From an uncultured Cyclobacteriaceae bacterium (GTDB taxonomy: Bacteria > Bacteroidota > Bacteroidia > Cytophagales > Cyclobacteriaceae): 64,000 bases of DNA. Below the pieces are notes generated by a model, which saw only the letters and a list, made by a program, of their open reading frames with translations, did no database searches and was not told where the DNA came from. Of the stretch, positions 27,098-36,145 are shown piece after piece (positions within the stretch are counted from its first letter, which is position 1; each line of letters starts with the position of its first letter). The DNA is taken from the NCBI GenBank assembly GCA_943788235.1, contig CALSPM010000005.1, forward strand, positions 124,001-188,000, read 5' to 3'. The translations under genes were made by a program, and so were the position numbers.

Positions 27098-28963
27098 TAT
27101 CTTCCTAGGTATACCATGAGTATCGAAATGTCGGCAGGGCTGACTCCGCTGATCCTAGAGGCTTGCCCTAAAGTCGACGGACGGAATTTAGTTAATTTTT
27201 CTTTGGCCTCAGATGAAAGTGAACTAATATCTTCATAATTAAGGGAGGTTTTTAGCCGAAGGGTTTCCATGGATAACTGCTTCTTGGATTGTTGTTCTTC
27301 CTTTTGTATGTAAGACGCGTATTTTATGAGAATTTCTGTTTGCTCTTGTACGTCACGTGGATAAAGATCCAAGTTGCTTTGTATCTTTTTAGACAATGAA
27401 GGTAGGTGAACAATATTGAGTTGAGGGCGTTTTAATAATTGTTCCAAAGAGATTTTTTCGGTAACGACGGCGGTCTCTAATTGAATTAGGTACTTATTTA
27501 TTTCTTTGGGTACGACTTTTTCAGATTTTAAGTAGCGTTGGAGTGAAGAGGTGTCTTCAATTTTTTTCTGTAGTAACGCGAGTCGCTCGTCACTTGCTAA
27601 GCCAAGTGCATGTCCTTTAGCTGTGAGTCGATGATCCGCATTGTCTTGTCTTAGCAATAATCGATATTCTGCTCTGGAGGTGAACATACGGTAAGGCTCA
27701 TCGGTGCCCTTATTGACAAGATCGTCAATGAGGACACCGATATAACCTTCTGAACGAGAGATGATAAAAGGGTCTTGTAAATTGTTTTTTAGATGGGCGT
27801 TGATGCCAGCCATGAGACCCTGGCAAGCCGCCTCTTCATAACCCGTGGTGCCGTTGATTTGTCCGGCAAAATATAAGTTTTCAATAAGCTGAGTTTCTAA
27901 GGTAAGGTGGAGTTGGGTAGGGGGAAAAAAAGTCGTATTCAATGGCATAACCAGGACGAAACATTTTGACCTTCTCAAAACCAGTGACTAATCGCAAAGC
28001 GTTATGTTGTATTTCTTCTGGAAGGGACGAAGAGAATCCGTTGACATAGACCTCTACCGTATTCCAACCTTCGGGTTCTACAAATATTTGATGTTGTGAC
28101 CGATCTGCAAAGCGATTGATTTTATCTTCGATAGAGGGACAGTATCGAGGACCTAATCCTTTGATCCTACCGTTAAACATAGGGGATTCATTAAAGCCCA
28201 GTTGCAACTGTGCGTGTACAGCGTCGTTGGTGTGCGTGATCCAACAGCTTTTTTGATTTGTTAACGGCTGAATATCAGGCAGATAAGAAAATTTTTCAGG
28301 GATTACGTCGCCTTTTTGTTCCTGCATTTTTTTGTAATCTAATGACCTCCCATCCACGCGAGGAGGTGTACCCGTCTTCATTCGACCAGCATTAAAACCA
28401 AGACTAACTAATTGTTCGGTAATTCCGAAGGCGGCTGATTCACCCGTTCGCCCACCGCCAAATTGTTTTTTACCGATATGTATTAGGCCATTGAGAAAGG
28501 TGCCATTGGTAAGTATGACAGATTGAGATTTAATGTCAATACCAAGGGAGGTACGTACACCTGTAACGACATGATTCTCTACAATAATAGCAGAAATCAT
28601 CTCTTGCCAAAAGTCTATATTAGGGTTAGATTCCAAGGTAAGTCGCCAAGTTTCAGCAAAACGCATTCTATCAGACTGGGCTCGTGGACTCCACATGGCG
28701 GGGCCTTTGGACTTGTTAAGCATTCGAAACTGGATCATAGTTTGGTCGGTAATGATTCCAGAGCACCCACCGAGCGCATCTATTTCTCTAACAATTTGAC
28801 CCTTTGCGACACCACCCATGGCTGGATTGCAGGACATTTGAGCAATCGTGTTCATGTTCATGGTAGCCAATAAAACTTTGGATCCCATGGTTGCCGCGGC
28901 ATGGGCGGCCTCACACCCTGCATGGCCGGCACCTACTACGATTACGTCATATTTTTCGAACAT
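27097..28963 (-). CDS. mnmG: tRNA uridine-5-carboxymethylaminomethyl modification enzyme MnmG (one frameshift)
   Basis: MnmG works with MnmE to modify the wobble uridine of several tRNAs. The FAD-binding GAGHAGCEAA is at the N-terminus, followed by the family hallmarks SCNPAMGGVAKGQ, FRMLNKSKGPAMWSPRAQ and TGTPPRVDG. After the shift come NLYFAGQINGTTGYEEAACQ and FTSRAEYRLLLRQDNADHRL. The break is at about 27930: the minus strand reads GAC followed by seven T and five C, whereas six T restores YAIEYDFFPPTQLHLTLETQ. The gene is otherwise complete at about 620 residues. Because it is a core gene and the lesion is a homopolymer change, a sequencing error is the simplest explanation. I start at MFEKYDVIVVG (28963); an upstream Met at 28999 overlaps the ybeY stop. 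Confidence 0.92.
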
Positions 28964-28998
28964 TGATTTTATATTTAATGTGTTCTTGTACTGATTCA

Positions 28999-29445
28999 TT
29001 ATGTTTCACGTGAAACATATTCATTTGTATACAAAGATAAATAGAAGTCTTCCATTGATCGCATAAGTTTTTTGTCCTTCTCAGATTTATCGGAATATCC
29101 AAAAAGGTGAAGAAGACCATGGACAACGACTCGAAGCAATTCATGATGTATTGATACGTTGAATGCAGAGGCATTTTCTACGACGCGTTCTTTACTGATG
29201 AATAAATCGCCACGAATTTCTTTAGGTTCGGTGCGATAATCAAAAGTGACAATGTCAGTATAATAGTCATGAGCCAAATGCTTTTTATTTAGGGTTAATA
29301 GATAATGATCACTAGTAAAGACAACATTTATTTCTGAGAGCACAAATTCTTCATTGAGGATAAGTCCTTTAATCCAATCATAAATATGATCAGGGAGCGA
29401 GAATTCTGAAATGTCCTCAAAATGAAAATATAGATCTTCGCGCAT
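28999..29445 (-). CDS. ybeY: rRNA maturation endoribonuclease YbeY
   Basis: This 148-residue metalloenzyme matures 16S rRNA and takes part in ribosome quality control. The zinc-binding motif is intact: HGLLHLFGYSDKS (H-x3-H-x5-D, where many homologues have a third His). The family segment DIVTFDYRTEPKEIRGDLFIS lies before it. The last codons (YVSRET then stop) are formed by the parS palindrome. The stop overlaps an upstream in-frame Met of mnmG, so the genes are coupled. Confidence 0.92.
   Translation of the reverse strand: MREDLYFHFEDISEFSLPDHIYDWIKGLILNEEFVLSEINVVFTSDHYLLTLNKKHLAHDYYTDIVTFDYRTEPKEIRGDLFISKERVVENASAFNVSIHHELLRVVVHGLLHLFGYSDKSEKDKKLMRSMEDFYLSLYTNEYVSRET
29002..29017. other. 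parS: parS partition site
   Basis: The bases TGTTTCACGTGAAACA form a perfect 16-bp palindrome identical to the widely conserved ParB-binding parS site. It spans the final codons of ybeY, immediately before mnmG. Chromosomal parS sites cluster around the replication origin and seed the ParB-DNA complex for segregation and SMC loading. No parA or parB gene is in the window, and I saw only this one copy. Confidence 0.88.
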
Positions 29446-29499
29446 GTTAAGTTAATTGTTATAGAAAGACGAGCTCACCAAATGACAAAAGTAGATTAA

Positions 29500-32400
29500 T
29501 TAAAAGAGAAAGCGTTGTATTAAGTTTCTGGTTACTATAAGAGTTTTAATTTTCTTGTTGCCATTGATTCTTTTAAAATATTCATTGACTTCAGATTTAT
29601 AAAAAGGATGGAGATTAATAGGAATACTTTCTAACAATTCTATCTCCTTAGATTTTTGTTTTAAATAATTATCTAATGCAGCAGGTAGACGAGACTTATA
29701 ATCCTCGCGCCGTTTCAGCTTCGCGCCGTTGATCCTCGTTCTGATTTTTTAGGGCATTTTCAGCTTCAAGCATACGTGTTAATATTTGCTTTTGCCTGTC
29801 GATTAATTCTTGAGTGATTTGCTTGTTGATCAGATTCATCTCGTTCTTCTCCATGGCATCGGCGGCTTTACTCAATGTGTTATTGGTGTTGTCGTTTCCT
29901 GGCTGTCCTTTGAGTTTATTGTTCAGCTTATTGAGTTCATTTCGGATCATCTCTTGACGGGCGGCCATTTCTGCGAGCTCTTGGCTGAGTTCTCGGCCCT
30001 TTAGATCGCCTCTTTTAAGTTGTTGTATTTGTTCCGACAGCTGTTGTTGTAATTCACTGAGATTGGGTAGGTTGCCTGAAGGCCGATTTTGGGACTCATC
30101 GCTGCCTTGACTATTGCCTTGATTACGCATCTGTTGAAGTAGGTCATTTAATAAAAGGGCTAAATTGTTCATTGAAGTCATAGAGAACTGTTGATTAACC
30201 ACTGCCGTGTTTGCTTTCCGTTGACGTAATGAGAGGATGGATGCATTGATGTTCCTGTTGAGTTCACTTAGTTCGCTCGTTACAAAGCTGGAGATGGCCA
30301 CCACTCTTTTTGATAATGCCAAAAGACTGTCTGATAATATGGTCACCTGGTCTTTCAACTTTAATTGTTCCTGCGACAAGGTGACGAACATAGGATTCAT
30401 AGATTTCAAAGTACGGAAGGATTTCATCAGGTCTTCTTGTTTAAAAGAAAGTTTAATTAAATCATCAAGTATCTTATTAAGGTCTTCAATGTTTTCAGTC
30501 ATCGTTTCTTGTTGCATATTTGACTGCATATCCGCAAGAGCATCACTCAAATTCTTCATTGCTTGACTGGTCTGTTTTTGTTTTTTACTGGCTTTTTTTC
30601 TTTCTTTTTTGTTGATAGCATCGTTGATTTCTTGAAGAGATTGATCAATACGATCTTCCGAACCCTGGGTCGGTGAGAGAGATTCGGGCCGGGTTAACTC
30701 TTGATTTAAGGATTCTATTTCATTTAAATTACGTTTAAACTCTTCAAATTTTAGTGATATCTTATCTTGTTGATATTTTAACTCATCCATTGAGAATTCT
30801 TTTTTATTAGATTCAGTGGAGAGTTTCTGTTGATCTTGGCTCAATTTTTCGATCATTTTCTGCGCTTGATCCAAATCGTTTTCGAGCTTTAATTTTTTGA
30901 ATAGTTCAAGAGCACGGTTAAGGGCTTGTTCTATGTTTTTTTCTTTATTGGTAAGGGTAGATAGTTTTTTCTGGATGTCCTGAACGTTTTGTTTTTCCTT
31001 AAGTAATTGTTCTAATTCATCAAATAATCTTTTGGTTTTTTCATCTAAAACATTTGATATGAGCTCTTTTAATTGATTGGCTTTTCGCTGTAATACAGGA
31101 TCTTTATCATTAAATTTTTTTTGTTGCTGGTTAAGCTCCTTCATTTTTTGAGACAGTTCTTCAATAGCTTCTTGCAATTGTTGCTTTTCTTTGAGAATCT
31201 CTTCGAACATTGAACGATCTTGCCAGTCTAGTCTTTGTTTAATTTTTAATTTTTCCTCCATGTTTAACAACTTGTTTTGAAGGGATTCGTTTTTTGAAAT
31301 AAGCTCTCTTATGGCATTTTCAGAAGTCGAGCTTTTTTGAGAGAGCAGAGATTTAAAATATTTGTCATCGGGTATTTGCAAATAAAAAGGAGTGGAAGAA
31401 GTGGGCTTGTAACCATTGGGCAGATCATTATCTGTCAGGATAACTTGTAGCTCAATTTGGGCTTGTTGATTAAGCATTTCCGAGGTGATCGGGACTTGAT
31501 GGTAAAATGACTGGGTGTTGGGAATATTTTTTACAGGAAGTGTCACTAGGCTATCTGATGTCCCTTTTTGATTTATAATTAAAGAATGGATGCCGTAGTC
31601 ATCCGAAAAGGTACCCGTGATTAATACGAAGTCATAATATAGCGTGTCGACGAAAAAAGCGACCTCTAATTCAGGGAATAGATCTTTTTGCACGGTTAAC
31701 TGGTATTTTATGGACTCTTGATTGTGTCCGTATTGATTGATTAATAGCAGTTCATAAGGATCACTTAGGACGGCAATATATTTCAATTTAAATTGCTGAT
31801 TATCAGTAAGATAGGTGGCTGAAATAGCAGAATGATTACCGACTGTTAACTGTACGCTATCGGCGTCTTGACAAGAAATTGTCCAAGATATTTGGGTGTG
31901 TTCGGGTAGGTTGAGATTACCATTATTAGAAAAAAAATCTGGTTTTTTGTGTGTATGTGGTGGGTATTTTAGTTGAACATCAAAATTAATAAGCTCTGGT
32001 TTGACTTTTGTGGTGATTGTGTACGACTTACTTTGATAACCCGCAGACAAGAAAGAAAAAACTACATCATTAGGTACGGTTTCAAATAGATAAGAAAATT
32101 GACCGTTTTGGTCTGTTGTCATGCGGATTTTTTGGTTTCCAATCTGGATATAACACTGGTCTGGGATTTCATTTCCGCGCAATGCTAATTCTAACAATAA
32201 GCTTTCATTCTTGAAGACCTCTAAATTTTCAGAAAGTAAATCGAATTCAAATGGTGCAAGGCTAGCGTAAAATAAGTCATAGTTGATGATTCTCTGAGAG
32301 CTGTCAGAATAAAGACCAGGTTGTATTTGACCTAGTATCATGAATAAAAAGAGTATGGGAAGTGTAAAATACAGGTATTTACCGTTTAATTTTAAATTGA

Positions 32401-32830
32401 TGGATCGATCAAAAGCATATTGATCAAATTCGAGGGAACGTTGGTCAATACTGGCCTGAGCCAGACTTTTTTGGTCATCGACGAGATCCTGTAGTTGAAG
32501 CGTATTAATGAGGCGATCTTCAATATTAGTAAACTGCTGTCCAATGAGACGTGCGGCTTGCTCATCAGTCAAGTGTTGTTTAGGTCTTAATAAGGCGAAA
32601 AGATGCTGAACAATGAAGATCCAGAGTCCGGTTATTAAAAAAAGAATACTCAGCATCAATAAAATTCCCCTTATGAAGGTACCGGGCCGAATGAAAGATT
32701 CAAATCCAGCAACAAGCATACAATAGCTTCCTAATAATGAGATGAAAATAAGGCTTCCTCTAAGTAACTTATTATAGAAAAACTTACGCCGAAAAGAATT
32801 AAACTGGTCGTTAAGGGATGGATCAATCAT
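29500..32830 (-). CDS. DUF4175 family membrane-anchored coiled-coil protein (one frameshift near C-terminus)
   Basis: The uninterrupted frame (29696-32830) encodes 1,044 residues. Two N-terminal membrane helices (LLRGSLIFISLLGSYCMLVA and GILLMLSILFLITGLWIFIV) are followed by LTDEQAARLIGQQFTNIEDR, typical of DUF4175. A third helix lies near residue 150, then a beta-rich periplasmic part. A very long coiled coil rich in Gln, Lys and Glu runs from about residue 500 to the end. The frame stops at ETARGL, but the adjacent frame continues as EDYKSRLPAALDNYLKQKSK down to a stop at 29500, so a shift near 29700 hides about 65 residues. The family is Bacteroidota-specific and of unknown function. It lies upstream of ybeY on the same strand. 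Confidence 0.8.
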
Positions 32831-33072
32831 TTCTTAAATTTCTGGCAATCTAATAAGTGAGGAAAACTCATGTGTTCTACTATGTAAATATAGTTAGCGT
32901 ATAAGGTTGAATTTTGAACTTTCTAACAGGTAATATAAGTGTTAAATCTATTTTTGTTTTCAATTCATATTCAAAAGTTATATTCTTACTTTAAAATTTC
33001 AAGAGTTACACTAAAATAATAGGGTTTTGACTCTCAATAAGCCAATAAGAGAAGCCATTTAGGATTAATTAT

Positions 33073-33779
33073 ATGGCATCCGTAATATATTATTTGAGGG
33101 TTATTTGGAAAGACTCTATACCATTAATATACCCTCATTGCTGTGTTGGATGTATGATTGTTTTGGTAAAAAAATGAGTCATACTTCTACCCGATGTTTT
33201 CTGAATTTACCTTACTTTGACTCATCACCTGATTAAAATCAAAGATTCTCATTACTTTTTAGATTTTTACCAAAGGTAGTCTCCGTTCAAGTCTACTTAG
33301 TGATTAATAAGAAGGGGCTTGCGCAAGCGATATTATATGGTTTCAAGTAATTGGGGAAATAAAGCATTGGCTGTGTTGATGGGACGTCATTTTGGCACTT
33401 CTTTAGTCCTTAAATAAGGACTCAAAACGGATTATTTAATACCTATTCTTTTACATTCAGACAAGGAACAAAAGAGAGGGTATAACTAAAGTCGTGAAAT
33501 AGCAAGGGGTATTTCAGAAAAAACAGGTATTTCTATTAAGGATGACGTTATTCTAAGAGTAAGACAAGATAAAGCATAGAGTAAACAGGATAGGGTAGAG
33601 TACGTTGGCAAAATCAAAAAGAAGTGTCTGCCGGCCTAAAGCTGGATGCTTTGAAAGGGAAGTCGGTAATTGTAGTTGATGATGTCATCACAATAGGAGC
33701 CACTATGGTCGCTGTTTGTGAATTGATCGCTCCGAAAGTGCGAGAAATTATTATTTTGGCCCCTACTATGGAAAAATAA
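33073..33779 (+). pseudogene. comF: Decayed comF-like phosphoribosyltransferase gene
   Basis: Pieces of a ComF protein can be followed in order on the plus strand through several frames. They are a zinc-type IYPHCCVGC near 33130, NLPYFD near 33215, KKGLAQAILYGFK near 33310, LIPIPLHSDKEQKRGYN near 33440, SREIARGISEKTGISIKDDV after it, and the PRPP-binding loop VIVVDDVITIGATM near 33670, ending at 33779. There are at least two nonsense substitutions of C-to-T type (GYN followed by TAA for CAA; KA followed by TAG for CAG) plus several frameshifts. ComF proteins assist natural transformation or act as amidophosphoribosyltransferase-like enzymes. This copy cannot be functional. Confidence 0.85.
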
Positions 33780-33975
33780 ACAGGGAATAGTATGATTTTT
33801 TAAATAAAAGAAAGGGTGAGGCAATAATTCTTCGGTTAGATATGGACTGCTTAATCGAGTCTCTATGATTGAGATATATTTTTTTCGCTAGACCTATTTT
33901 ATTTTTAAGGAGATGATTAGTTGATCAAGCACTTCTTAAAAAGATGAGACGGGGTGTTTTTATCCTAAGAAAGGG

Positions 33976-34538
33976 CTAACTAGACCTTATTTGGTACAGT
34001 CGAATTCCTGCTATTCCAAAAGAAATGAGTACGATATCTAAACCAATAAAGTGAAAAACTTCTGGATCTGCACTTACAAACTCTCCACGAATGCGGGCTA
34101 AAAAAGTCATGGCGATCACGAAATCAACATAATAGAAGTACATCAGATGGAAGACAATTTTTCGGATGCGTCCTATAAAAAAGGCATAGCAAAGGATCCC
34201 AACATAGGCTAAGAAGCCACCAATGACTTTAATAGGAACTATGGGTAAGTCATTGATTCTTATAGAAGGAGCTAAGAAGCCAAAATGTATGATATGCATG
34301 ATAACGAAAACGGTGACCCATTTTTTGGTTCTAATAATGGGGAGATTAAGGGTATGCTCCTTTATAAACCAATAGAATGCGCGTAAATATAAGACAAACA
34401 AAAATCTTCCAGAATAGCGAGCAGCATATCTGAATACATCTCCTCAGTCATCTTTAAAAGAAAAAGGTGAAGAAAGGACGTATTCAAATACAATACCAAT
34501 TAAGATAAGAAGTCTTGTTGATATTTTGTTTTTATCAT
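33976..34538 (-). pseudogene. Decayed gene for a small multi-pass membrane protein
   Basis: The open part (33976 to about 34443) encodes a hydrophobic protein with roughly four membrane helices (VTVFVIMHIIHFGFL; VIGGFLAYVGILCYAFFIG; VFHLMYFYYVDFVIAMTF; FIGLDIVLISFGIAGI). The same frame continues upstream through an in-frame TGA (34446-34444) into RLLILIGIVFEYVLSSPFSF. A further shift upstream separates this from a Met at 34538. Nonsense plus frameshift indicates decay. A downstream TTG start (34401) could still yield a shortened protein of 141 residues, so loss of function is likely but not proven. I do not recognise the family. Confidence 0.5.
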
Positions 34539-34601
34539 CTCAACACTCATAATGATGGGGAAAAATAAATTTTATGTGGGTTAAGCATAGAAAGAAGGCA
34601 T

Positions 34602-34639
34602 AAAAAAAGCGATCCGTATTTTCACAGATCGCTTTTTTT
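34602..34639. terminator. Bidirectional intrinsic terminator
   Basis: A perfect 13-bp inverted repeat (AAAAAAAGCGATC, a 12-base loop, then GATCGCTTTTTTT) ends in T runs on both strands. It lies 14 bp after the stop of the gldJ-like gene (minus strand), where it would end that transcript. Confidence 0.85.
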
Positions 34640-34652
34640 GTATTAATGTTTT

Positions 34653-36002
34653 TTAGTAATTTGACCCAGCATGGACCATGGCACATCTGAAGCCAATGGC
34701 ATTCGTAGAGGAATCTTCAAAAAGAGCGCGTCGGGTTCCCGGAGACATCCAATAGGCGACATCTTTCCAAGATCCTCCTTTGAAAACTCTCATACGTTTC
34801 ACAGGAGGGTTGTCCACATTATATTGTGAAAGAGGCACACCGGCCTTGAGAGCTTCTTCTTCAGTTTCATAAGCTCTTTCGTTTCCAATGAAGCTGTAGC
34901 CGCCATCGTATGAATCTTCTTCATCTAATACATTATCACGTCTGAACGGATTTAAGTCATCCATATCTTGAAAAGAGAGTGGGCGATAGACATCTTGGAC
35001 CCATTCGTTTACATTTCCAGCCATATTATATAACCCATAATCATTTGGAGGGTAATTATAAACGTAGTCGGTAATCATAGACCCATCATTTAATTTTCCC
35101 GCAATACCGGCATAATCACCTCGACCTCTTTTATAATTCGCCAACATGTATCCAATAGACTTACCATAAGGATTTCTAAGAGCATGACCATCCCAGGGAT
35201 AAATTCTACTATTAGTTTGCGTTTCATCTAACCACTGAGTGCCAATAAGAGCTTGAGCGGCATATTCCCATTCGGCTTCGGTTGGAAGACGGTAAGCGGG
35301 CAATACGATACCACTTTCAATAGGGACGCGAGAACTATTTCCTTGTAAACTGGCAACCTCGGTATTTTCGTCTTCAGCGAAGGCGTCGTCTTCAGCAAAA
35401 GCATCGCCTTCGCCATCTTCACTTTCTTCGAAAAATCCAGCATCTGTTGCCAACTTAAGGTTTACTACTTCAGTTCGCCAAGCACAATAATTTACAGCCT
35501 GCCTCCAATTAATACCGACCACAGGAAAAAATCTAAAACCAGGATACCTGTAATAATGTGAAACATAAGGATCATTGAAGGCAAGGTCTCGTGACCAGAC
35601 AGTGGTATCCGGCAAGTTATTTTCCCAATAAATCTCTTCAGAGTCAATACGGATGTAATGCTCATATTCAAGCCAATTGATATTCGTTACCTCAGTTTCA
35701 TCCATATAAAAGGAGGCGACGGTTACTGAACGCTCTACATTATCTCTTGAGTATATTACGTCTTCTTCCACAGACCCTAAGACGGTTCTACCACCCTCTA
35801 TAAAAACAAGATTAGGACCCACGGGTTGGCCGGCATACTCGCTGACTTGAAAACTACCCCCATCTTCTTCATCGACATTCCATTCTAAACCCGTCACTGT
35901 ACTAGCGCTTCCAGGATTAGAACTATTCGGGTTTCCCCCTCCAAAAATACAAGAGGTCAATATTGATGCGATCGTTATGGTATAGGTCAGTGACTTTACC
36001 AT
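34653..36002 (-). CDS. gldJ: Gliding-motility/T9SS lipoprotein, GldJ-like (formylglycine-generating-enzyme fold)
   Basis: A lipoprotein signal (MVKSLTYTITIASILTSC) precedes an FGE-sulfatase fold: GPNLVFIEGGRTVLGSVEED, SFYMDETEVTNINWLEYEHY, VVGINWRQAVNYCAWRTEVV, YRLPTEAEWEYAAQ, NMAGNVNEWVQDVYRP and MRVFKGGSWKD, ending in RCAMVHAG. The SVEEDVIYSRDNVERSVTV segment fits GldJ better than GldK. GldJ is an outer-membrane lipoprotein that stabilises the gliding and type IX machinery. I prefer the Met at 36002, which gives a canonical lipoprotein signal, over the one at 36020. An unusual acidic insertion (DGEGDAFAEDDAFAEDEN) sits in the middle of the domain. The gene is monocistronic, with a strong terminator downstream. 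Confidence 0.85.
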   Translation of the reverse strand: MVKSLTYTITIASILTSCIFGGGNPNSSNPGSASTVTGLEWNVDEEDGGSFQVSEYAGQPVGPNLVFIEGGRTVLGSVEEDVIYSRDNVERSVTVASFYMDETEVTNINWLEYEHYIRIDSEEIYWENNLPDTTVWSRDLAFNDPYVSHYYRYPGFRFFPVVGINWRQAVNYCAWRTEVVNLKLATDAGFFEESEDGEGDAFAEDDAFAEDENTEVASLQGNSSRVPIESGIVLPAYRLPTEAEWEYAAQALIGTQWLDETQTNSRIYPWDGHALRNPYGKSIGYMLANYKRGRGDYAGIAGKLNDGSMITDYVYNYPPNDYGLYNMAGNVNEWVQDVYRPLSFQDMDDLNPFRRDNVLDEEDSYDGGYSFIGNERAYETEEEALKAGVPLSQYNVDNPPVKRMRVFKGGSWKDVAYWMSPGTRRALFEDSSTNAIGFRCAMVHAGSNY

Positions 36003-36145
36003 AGAATAAACATTTTCCATAAGATTGGTTAACTATCTTTAAAATTAATAATGCTAATGTAGGCAAAAATTATATTATTTATCGAAATGAAAAATGAAAA
36101 AGTGGGTTATTCTTCTTAAAAAGCAAAAAAACAGTCGAGAAAGAA

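Noticed and set aside
28947-29174. Small minus-strand frame with MFHVKH over the ybeY/mnmG junction
   Set aside because: It is an out-of-frame shadow of ybeY; the MFHVKH residues are simply what the parS palindrome encodes in that frame.
34444-34446. In-frame TGA considered as a selenocysteine or recoded codon
   Set aside because: No selenocysteine insertion hairpin is apparent, a second lesion lies upstream, and TGA is used as a normal stop elsewhere in the window.
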